A program made the translations under genes and the position numbers. The notes beneath the pieces were generated by a model that did not search any database, was not told the DNA's origin, and saw only the letters and a program-made list of their open reading frames with translations. From assembly GCA_964567595.1 (NCBI GenBank), contig CAZMNF010000031.1, positions 1 through 25,688 on the forward strand: 25,688 nt of DNA, in the 5' to 3' direction. How positions within the stretch are numbered: the first letter of the stretch is position 1; every line of letters starts with the position of its first letter. The stretch is from CAZMNF01 sp964567595 (GTDB lineage: Bacteria; Bipolaricaulota; Bipolaricaulia; RBG-16-55-9). Shown piece after piece: positions 20,685-25,688 of this stretch.

Positions 20685-23498
20685 ATGAGCGTCAGTCGAC
20701 GAGGCTTTCTGAAGGGCGCGGGAGCGGCGGCGCTAGCGAGCACGCTGGATTGGCGATTCTTCGAGGTCCGCGCCGGCGCCGCGCCGGTGACCGTCCAAGG
20801 CTATCGGAATTGGGAGGACCTATATCGTCAAAAGTGGACCTGGGACAAGATCGCTCGCAGCACGCACTCCGTCAACTGCACGGGATCATGTTCTTGGAAA
20901 GTGTTCGTCAAGGACGGGATGATCTGGCGCGAGGAGCAGGCCGCCGACTACCCGGCCGTCAACGGCGACGTGCCCGACGTCAACCCGCGCGGCTGCAATA
21001 AGGGCGCCTGCTATGTGGACTACGTCCACGGCGAGCAGCGCATCAAATATCCCCTCAAGCGCGTCGGCGAACGCGGCGAGGGCAAGTGGCAGCGGGTCTC
21101 CTGGGACCAAGCCCTCACGGAGATCGCCGACGGGCTGCTCGACATCGTCGAGGAGAGCGGTCCCGAATACCTGATGTTCTTCTCGCCCATTCCCGCCATG
21201 AGCCCGGTTTCGTATGCCTCGGGTGCGCGACTGGCCAATCTGTTGGGCGGGGTCGTCGGCAGTTTCTATGACTGGTACTGCGACCTCCCGCCTGGGGAGC
21301 CGATCACCTGGGGCGAACAGACCGACGCGGCCGAGTCGGCCGACTGGTTCCACTCCAAATACATCGTCTTCTGGGGCTCCAACCCGAACGTCACGCGCAT
21401 CCCCGACGCCCACTTCTTCTGGGAGGCCAAGTACAACGGCGCCCAAGTCGTCTCCATTTCGCCCGACTACAACCAGAGCTCCATTCATGCCGACCTCTGG
21501 ATCGGCCCCAAGCCGGGCACCGACGGCGCGCTCGCGCTCGGCATGGCCCACGAGATCGTCCACAACGACCTCTACGACGCCGACTACGTCAAGGAACAGA
21601 CGGACATGCCCTTGTTGGTCCGCACGGACTCGGGCCGCTTCCTGCGCGAGTCGGATCTCGCCGAGAACGGCCGCGACGATCGCTTCTACGTCTGGAACTC
21701 TCCATCAGACAGCCCAAAACTGATCCCTGGCGCGCAGGGAAGCGCTGAGGTGACGCTTCAGTTGGGCAATCTCGACCCTGCGTTGGAAGGGACGTTCACG
21801 GTCGCTGGGCTCGATGGCGAAATCGAGGTCACGACGGTCTTCGAGCAACTGCGAGCTTCGCTGGAAGATCACACGCCCGAAGCGATGGCCGAGGCGTGCG
21901 GCGTCCATTCATCCGTCATTCGCCAAGTTGCGCATGGGCTGGCTGAGAACGATCCCGCCATGATCGTCCACGGCGCGGGGACGAACCACTGGTACCACAA
22001 CGACCTCATGAACCGTTCGATGATGCTACTCGTGGCGCTTACAGGCAACGTTGGGAAACGGGGCGGCGGCTTCAACCACTATGTGGGCCAAGAGAAGATC
22101 TGGCCCATCCACGGCTGGAAGATGTTGTCGTTCCCGCGCGAGGGCAAGCGCATGCAGAACATGACGCTCTGGACCTACATGCACGCCGAGGTCGACGACC
22201 TCATGGAAGGCCACGACCTCGACCCGCAGCCCTATATTGACGAAAGCGTGAAACGCGGCTGGATGCCGCTCTATCCACGCGGAAAGAACGGAGACCTGAC
22301 CGATGACCCGCGCGCCATGGTCATCTGGCGCGCCAACTACCTCAATCAGGCCAAAGGGAACGAGCAGATCATCGAGAAACTCTTGCCGAAGCTCGACCTC
22401 GTCGTCGATCTGAACTTCCGCATGGACACGACGGCGCTCTATTCAGATTATGTCTTGCCCGCGGCGACCGCCTACGAAAAGTACGATCTGAACTCGACGG
22501 ACCTGCATACGTTCATCCACCCGTTCACGCCGGCCGTGCCGCCCATGTTCGAGGCCCGAACCGACTGGCAGGCGTTCCAATCCCTGACGGAGAAACTGGC
22601 CGAACGAGCCCAAGCGCGGGGATTCACGCAGTTCACGGACGATGAATTCAACCGGACGGTCGACCTCGCCAATCTCCCGAACGAGTTCACTAACGACGGC
22701 GAGCTGGCCGAGGACAAAGCCGCCGCGGAGTTCATCCTCAATCATGCGCCCGAGACCGACGGCATCAGCTTCGACGATCTGATTGAACAGCCGCGCCGCT
22801 TCGTCGCCACGGGCGACCACTGGACCAGCGACATCGACGAGGGCCAGACGTATGCGCCGTTCTTGCGAAACACGGAACAGAAGCAGCCGTACAACACGCT
22901 CACGGGCCGCCAGCAGTTCTACATCGACCACGAATGGTTCCAGGAACTCGGCGAGACGCTGCCCGTCTACAAGCCGCCCATCGATCGCGAGGACTACCCA
23001 CTGCGCTGGAACACGCCGCACGGGCGCTGGAGCATCCACTCCACCTGGCGCGACGACAAGCACATGCTCCGGCTCAACCGGGGCATGCCCGTCGTCTACG
23101 TCAATCCTCAAGATGCCCAAGAACGGGGTATTGCCGACGGCGACGTCGTCCGTGTGTTCAACGGCTTCGGCGACATGACGGCCAACGCCCGCGTCTACCC
23201 CAATGCGCCGCGCGGCCAGCTCACCATGTATCACGGCTGGGAGAAGTATCAGTTCGCCGACCGCAGCAATTTCCAGGCCACCGTTCCCATACGTATCAAG
23301 CCCACGCAACTCGCGGGTGGTTATGGCCAGCTCCAGTTCGCGCTCAACTACTGGGGCCCGACCGGCGTCAACCGCGATACCCGAGTTGACGTCGAGAAGG
23401 CCTCCGCCCAAGCGAGCGCAACGCGATCCTTGGCCGCAAACGGAACAGGGGAGACGCCCGCCGCCATACGGACTCCAGCAGTGACCGAGGAGGCCTGA
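20685..23498 (+). CDS. type II DMSO-reductase-family molybdopterin oxidoreductase, catalytic alpha subunit (NarG-like, Tat-exported)
   Basis: This 937-residue bis-MGD enzyme has a twin-arginine signal SRRGFLKGAG (R5-R6), so it works outside the cytoplasmic membrane. The N-terminal Fe-S cluster motif is H61-x3-C65-x3-C69 with C104 (RGCNKGA). A His first ligand is the hallmark of the NarG/SerA/ClrA/DdhA/EbdA clade. The Mo-binding region YDWYCDLP (195-202, likely ligand D200) and TWGEQTDAAESADW follow, then VFWGSNPNVTRIPDAHF. The length fits SerA/ClrA/DdhA/EbdA and periplasmic NarG (about 900-980) better than membrane NarG or NxrA (over 1100). The electron acceptor or donor (nitrate, selenate, chlorate, DMS, hydrocarbon) cannot be decided. 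An FNR-type site precedes it; the beta gene follows after two bases. Confidence 0.92.
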   Translation: MSVSRRGFLKGAGAAALASTLDWRFFEVRAGAAPVTVQGYRNWEDLYRQKWTWDKIARSTHSVNCTGSCSWKVFVKDGMIWREEQAADYPAVNGDVPDVNPRGCNKGACYVDYVHGEQRIKYPLKRVGERGEGKWQRVSWDQALTEIADGLLDIVEESGPEYLMFFSPIPAMSPVSYASGARLANLLGGVVGSFYDWYCDLPPGEPITWGEQTDAAESADWFHSKYIVFWGSNPNVTRIPDAHFFWEAKYNGAQVVSISPDYNQSSIHADLWIGPKPGTDGALALGMAHEIVHNDLYDADYVKEQTDMPLLVRTDSGRFLRESDLAENGRDDRFYVWNSPSDSPKLIPGAQGSAEVTLQLGNLDPALEGTFTVAGLDGEIEVTTVFEQLRASLEDHTPEAMAEACGVHSSVIRQVAHGLAENDPAMIVHGAGTNHWYHNDLMNRSMMLLVALTGNVGKRGGGFNHYVGQEKIWPIHGWKMLSFPREGKRMQNMTLWTYMHAEVDDLMEGHDLDPQPYIDESVKRGWMPLYPRGKNGDLTDDPRAMVIWRANYLNQAKGNEQIIEKLLPKLDLVVDLNFRMDTTALYSDYVLPAATAYEKYDLNSTDLHTFIHPFTPAVPPMFEARTDWQAFQSLTEKLAERAQARGFTQFTDDEFNRTVDLANLPNEFTNDGELAEDKAAAEFILNHAPETDGISFDDLIEQPRRFVATGDHWTSDIDEGQTYAPFLRNTEQKQPYNTLTGRQQFYIDHEWFQELGETLPVYKPPIDREDYPLRWNTPHGRWSIHSTWRDDKHMLRLNRGMPVVYVNPQDAQERGIADGDVVRVFNGFGDMTANARVYPNAPRGQLTMYHGWEKYQFADRSNFQATVPIRIKPTQLAGGYGQLQFALNYWGPTGVNRDTRVDVEKASAQASATRSLAANGTGETPAAIRTPAVTEEA

Positions 23499-23500
23499 CC

Positions 23501-24628
23501 ATGCCCGTTGAGAAGCTGAACAAAGCCGATCTTCGAGCGTCCGATCGTCAAGTGGCCATGGTCATGGACCTCAACAAGTGCATTGGCTGCCAGACCTGCA
23601 CCATGGCCTGCAAGATGCTCTGGACCCAGGACGAGGGCCAGGAGTACATGTACTGGAACAACGTCGAGACCCGACCCGGCCACGGCTACCCGAAGGGCTG
23701 GGACCGCCGCGGCGGCGGATTTTCCAATGGAAATTCCGTCGAGGGCGATCTGCCCTCAATGGATGCCTACGGGCGAGCGTGGAACTACAACTACCAAGAG
23801 ACTCTCCATGAGGGCGAATCCAGCAACATTCAGACCGATGAGGACAACCCACAGTGGGGCCCGAACTGGGACGAGGACCAGGGCAGCGGCGCGTACCCGA
23901 ACAGCTTCTTCTTCTACTTCCCAAGGATGTGCAACCACTGCACGAACCCGGCTTGTCTGAACGCCTGTCCGCGCAACGCCATCTACAAGCGCGACGAGGA
24001 TGGCGTCGTGGTCGTGAATGAAGAACGCTGCCATGGGTATCGCTTCTGCGTCGAGGGCTGTCCCTACGACAAGATGTTCTGGAATTCCGTCAAAAAAGTC
24101 TCGCAGAAGTGCATCTTCTGCTATCCGAGATTGGAGCAGGGCATCCCACAGGCCTGCGCTGCGCAGTGCGTCGGCCGGATCCGCTTCGTCGGCTTCCTCG
24201 ACGATCCCGACAGCCCGACCCACAAGCTCGTCAACGAGTGGGGCGTGGCGCTGCCCTTGCACCGCGAGTTCGAGACCGAGCCCAATGTCTACTACATCCC
24301 GCCGCTGTCGCCGCCGCGCTACAACGCCGACGGGACGCTGAGCGAGGTGCCGCGCGTGCCCATCGGCTATCTCGTCTGGCTCTTCGGCGAACAGGTCCGC
24401 GAGTCGCTCAACACCTTGCAGACGGAACTCGACAAGGTACGAGACGGTAGAGAGTCGGAACTGATGCGGCTGTTGCAGGCGCGCAGCTACGACGACCTCT
24501 TCAAGCTGGACAAGGAGCCCAACCCGAAGTTCCAGCAGTTCTCCTGCAACAGTTGCGAGATTGCCGAGTACTGTTCGAGTCCGGTCAAGGACGAGACGAC
24601 GATGGCGATCCCGGTGCGGAGCGTGTGA
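23501..24628 (+). CDS. four-cluster iron-sulfur beta subunit of the type II molybdoenzyme (NarH-like)
   Basis: This 375-residue ferredoxin-type subunit carries electrons between the alpha-subunit cluster and the gamma heme. The first cluster set is C27-x2-C30-x2-C33-x3-C37 (CIGCQTCTMAC). The others are CNHCTNPACLNACP (about 147-160), CHGYRFCVEGCP (about 177-188) and KCIFCYPRLEQGIPQACAAQC (about 205-225). In CHGYRFC a Tyr sits where a cysteine would complete a [4Fe-4S] set, as the Trp does in NarH, which implies one [3Fe-4S] cluster. A long insertion (about 45-140) is typical of this clade. There is no signal peptide; it would cross the membrane with alpha through Tat. An extra C-terminal FSCNSCEIAEYC group is unusual. 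A GAGGAGG ribosome binding site lies inside the end of alpha. Confidence 0.92.
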   Translation: MPVEKLNKADLRASDRQVAMVMDLNKCIGCQTCTMACKMLWTQDEGQEYMYWNNVETRPGHGYPKGWDRRGGGFSNGNSVEGDLPSMDAYGRAWNYNYQETLHEGESSNIQTDEDNPQWGPNWDEDQGSGAYPNSFFFYFPRMCNHCTNPACLNACPRNAIYKRDEDGVVVVNEERCHGYRFCVEGCPYDKMFWNSVKKVSQKCIFCYPRLEQGIPQACAAQCVGRIRFVGFLDDPDSPTHKLVNEWGVALPLHREFETEPNVYYIPPLSPPRYNADGTLSEVPRVPIGYLVWLFGEQVRESLNTLQTELDKVRDGRESELMRLLQARSYDDLFKLDKEPNPKFQQFSCNSCEIAEYCSSPVKDETTMAIPVRSV

Positions 24629-24686
24629 AATCTTGACGATATCGAGACCTCAACGGCTCACCGTGGAGCGAGGAGATCAAAGGGGC

Positions 24687-25079
24687 TTAGCTCAGCTCGA
24701 TGAAGCCCTCCATGAAGTCGAGCGTCAGGCGAAAGCCTCTCAGGAAACTGAGCCCCAGCAGGCCATCGATACGGCTGGAGGCAGGCAGATCATGGACCAG
24801 AGCTTCCGACGAGGAAGCCGTCTGCCCCAATGCCTCGACTCGAGCGAGCGTGACCAGCGGTGCGCGGACGGTGCCGTTGGCCGTCATCAGCGGAATGCGC
24901 CGCGGGGCGCGATCGGGCCGATAGCCGAGTGCAACGGCGACGTCGTGGGGGATCATCGTGTAAGTGGCGCCGGTGTCGACCAACAGACGAAGGCGCCGCT
25001 GGCGTTCGGCATGCGTTCCGATGACGTTGGCAAAGACGAGCACCGCCGAGGTGTTCGGATCGAAGCGCAGGCGTCCCAT
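24687..25079 (-). CDS. retropepsin-like aspartic protease (clan AA)
   Basis: This 130-residue single-domain protein has the aspartic protease active site LLVDTGATYTMI (D35-T-G) and the later hydrophobic-hydrophobic-glycine element IDGLLGLSFLRGFRLTLDF (about 104-122). These are the two landmarks of retropepsin-fold enzymes, which act as dimers. No signal peptide or membrane anchor is seen, so it is cytoplasmic. It lies 9 bases after a small partner gene on the minus strand, and the two sit between the beta and gamma genes of a plus-strand operon. The substrate is unknown. Similar small proteases occur next to small uncharacterised genes in many environmental genomes, which suggests a portable module. 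Confidence 0.82.
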   Translation of the reverse strand: MGRLRFDPNTSAVLVFANVIGTHAERQRRLRLLVDTGATYTMIPHDVAVALGYRPDRAPRRIPLMTANGTVRAPLVTLARVEALGQTASSSEALVHDLPASSRIDGLLGLSFLRGFRLTLDFMEGFIELS

Positions 25080-25088
25080 CGGCGCCTG

Positions 25089-25328
25089 TTAGAAGGCGAT
25101 CGCGTGTCCGGGCTGAGGGACGTCGCCGGTGTGGAAGATGGCGAGGTCGCCGTCGTTATCCCGATGGGCACGGGCAATCTCGTCGCGGTCGGTTCCGTGG
25201 GTCAGAACGACGCCTCGACGTGGCGTCCCGACCTCGTCCGTCTCCGTGACGCGGACCAACACCCACCTGTCACGAAATCGCTCGCGAATCTCCTCAAGCG
25301 ACAGAACAGGACTTTCAGTCGTTGCCAT
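25089..25328 (-). CDS. small DUF5678-like partner of the retropepsin
   Basis: This 79-residue soluble protein has a helical N-terminus (SLEEIRERFRDRWVLVRVTETDE), then strands and a turn (RRGVVLTHGTDRDEIARAHRDN), and a short hydrophobic strand (DLAIFHTGD). The layout recalls DUF5678-type proteins, which are small and often coded beside retropepsin-like proteases; that match is from memory. It heads a two-gene minus-strand unit. There is no ribosome binding site. The promoter -10 ends 9 bases before the ATG, so the message is likely leaderless. It could be a substrate, regulator or antitoxin-like partner of the protease; none is shown. Confidence 0.65.
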   Translation of the reverse strand: MATTESPVLSLEEIRERFRDRWVLVRVTETDEVGTPRRGVVLTHGTDRDEIARAHRDNDGDLAIFHTGDVPQPGHAIAF

Positions 25329-25337
25329 GGCATCGTC

Positions 25338-25366
25338 AGTCTACGCGAATCGTGGAATCACGTCAA
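25338..25366 (-). promoter_or_regulatory. promoter of the retropepsin cassette, probably leaderless
   Basis: On the minus strand, TTGACG (complement of 25361-25366), a 17-base spacer and TAGACT (complement of 25338-25343) end 9 bases before the ATG at 25328. No Shine-Dalgarno sequence is present. Having its own promoter, the cassette is independent of the molybdoenzyme operon. It faces away from the gamma gene. Confidence 0.55.
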
Positions 25367-25405
25367 TTGTCGTATAGAGTTCACGTCCGGAGAAGGGTGG
25401 TTCTG

Positions 25406-25688
25406 ATGCCGGTCATCAAGCGAGTCAACGCGGACAAAGCGACCCTCTTGGACCCCACGGCCACCGAATGGCGCAACGCCGAGGCAGCGCAACTGACCCT
25501 CCAGCCGACGCCGGTCGGCATGCAGCCCTCGGAGTACATCACCTCGACGGTCACGCAGTCGGAGATCGGCGCGATCGGCCGAGTCGAGGTTCGGGCGTTA
25601 ACCAACGGAAATCAGCTCTTCCTTCGGCTGGCCTGGAACGATTCCACGCAGAACACCGACTCCAGCGAAGCCCATCGCTTCGCCGACG
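25406..25688 (+). CDS. gamma (heme-b) subunit of the type II molybdoenzyme, N-terminal part
   Basis: The frame from ATG 25406 is open to the window edge (94 complete codons). It resembles the ethylbenzene-dehydrogenase-gamma / SerC / ClrC / DdhC family. WRNAEAAQLTLQP near residue 22 is followed by a VEVRALTNGNQLFLRLAWND strand pair (about 59-78), then AHRFAD, where family members read an FxDA segment before the heme-binding core. Gamma subunits bind heme b and pass electrons to or from periplasmic carriers. Known ones carry a Sec signal peptide; this start has none, and the upstream in-frame sequence is not hydrophobic. It is 777 bases downstream of beta, separated by the reverse-oriented protease cassette. 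A weak GAGAAGGG ribosome binding site precedes it. Confidence 0.72.
   Translation, partial: MPVIKRVNADKATLLDPTATEWRNAEAAQLTLQPTPVGMQPSEYITSTVTQSEIGAIGRVEVRALTNGNQLFLRLAWNDSTQNTDSSEAHRFAD

Noticed and set aside
22443..23411. 322-codon minus-strand frame opposite the molybdoenzyme alpha gene
   Set aside because: Antisense to conserved NarG-like sequence; Val/Asp/Arg-rich composition typical of shadows.
20685..23498. Assignment of alpha as nitrite oxidoreductase NxrA or membrane nitrate reductase NarG
   Set aside because: The protein is some 200 or more residues too short, has a Tat signal, and is paired with an EbdC/SerC-like gamma; the substrate is left open.
24561..25406. 281-codon plus-strand frame over the retropepsin cassette
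   Set aside because: It is antisense to the DTG-motif protease and its partner, has no domain, and its end overlaps the gamma start; considered as a possible continuation of the operon but not supported.

Overview
The window is a 25.7 kb piece of a bacterial chromosome. It is GC-rich (roughly 60-65% by eye), except for the first ~960 bases, which are nearer 45%. Nearly all of it is protein coding, no tRNA or rRNA was seen, and most genes lie on the minus strand in short overlapping operons. Two secreted proteins end in an EF-hand plus FlgD/T9SS-like beta module. That, together with HslUV, long-form RmlA, DciA, several apparently leaderless promoters and dispersed REP-like palindromes, suggests an uncultured bacterial phylum. 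I cannot name it from sequence alone.

Region by region. (1) 1-1900 is accessory DNA: an AT-richer membrane protein, then a vapBC toxin-antitoxin pair placed between the intact hslU gene and a decayed second copy of the hslU 3' end. (2) 1915-5705 is a minus-strand run dciA - GT4 glycosyltransferase - hslV - hslU. (3) 5706-6259 is non-coding and holds twelve DnaA-box-like 9-mers in two opposed arrays beside an AT-rich stretch. This is a strong candidate for the chromosomal replication origin, next to dciA, which encodes the replicative helicase loader. (4) 6260-10607 is tsaD, hpt, long-form rmlA and a YtcJ-type amidohydrolase. (5) 10779-14251 holds two convergent secreted proteins, a cohesin/TSP3/propeller protein and a matrixin-type metalloprotease, which share a C-terminal module and a bidirectional terminator. 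(6) 14530-16784 is hup (HU), a zinc-ribbon protein, an alkyltransferase-like/endonuclease V fusion and an HD-domain protein. (7) 16786-20483 is a translationally coupled leucine-catabolism-like operon: methylglutaconyl-CoA hydratase, biotin carboxylase, a separate biotin carrier, and HMG-CoA lyase. (8) 20485-25688 is a type II DMSO-reductase-family (NarG/SerA/DdhA/EbdA clade) molybdoenzyme. The alpha and beta genes sit behind an FNR-type promoter. The gamma (heme-b) gene begins at the right edge and is separated from beta by a reverse-oriented two-gene cassette of a retropepsin-like protease and a small partner.

The most notable observations are the unannotated oriC-like array, the hslU 3'-end duplication bracketing vapBC, the ATL-EndoV fusion with Thr where the alkyltransferase cysteine should be, the FNR-class-II layout before the molybdoenzyme, and the cassette splitting that operon.
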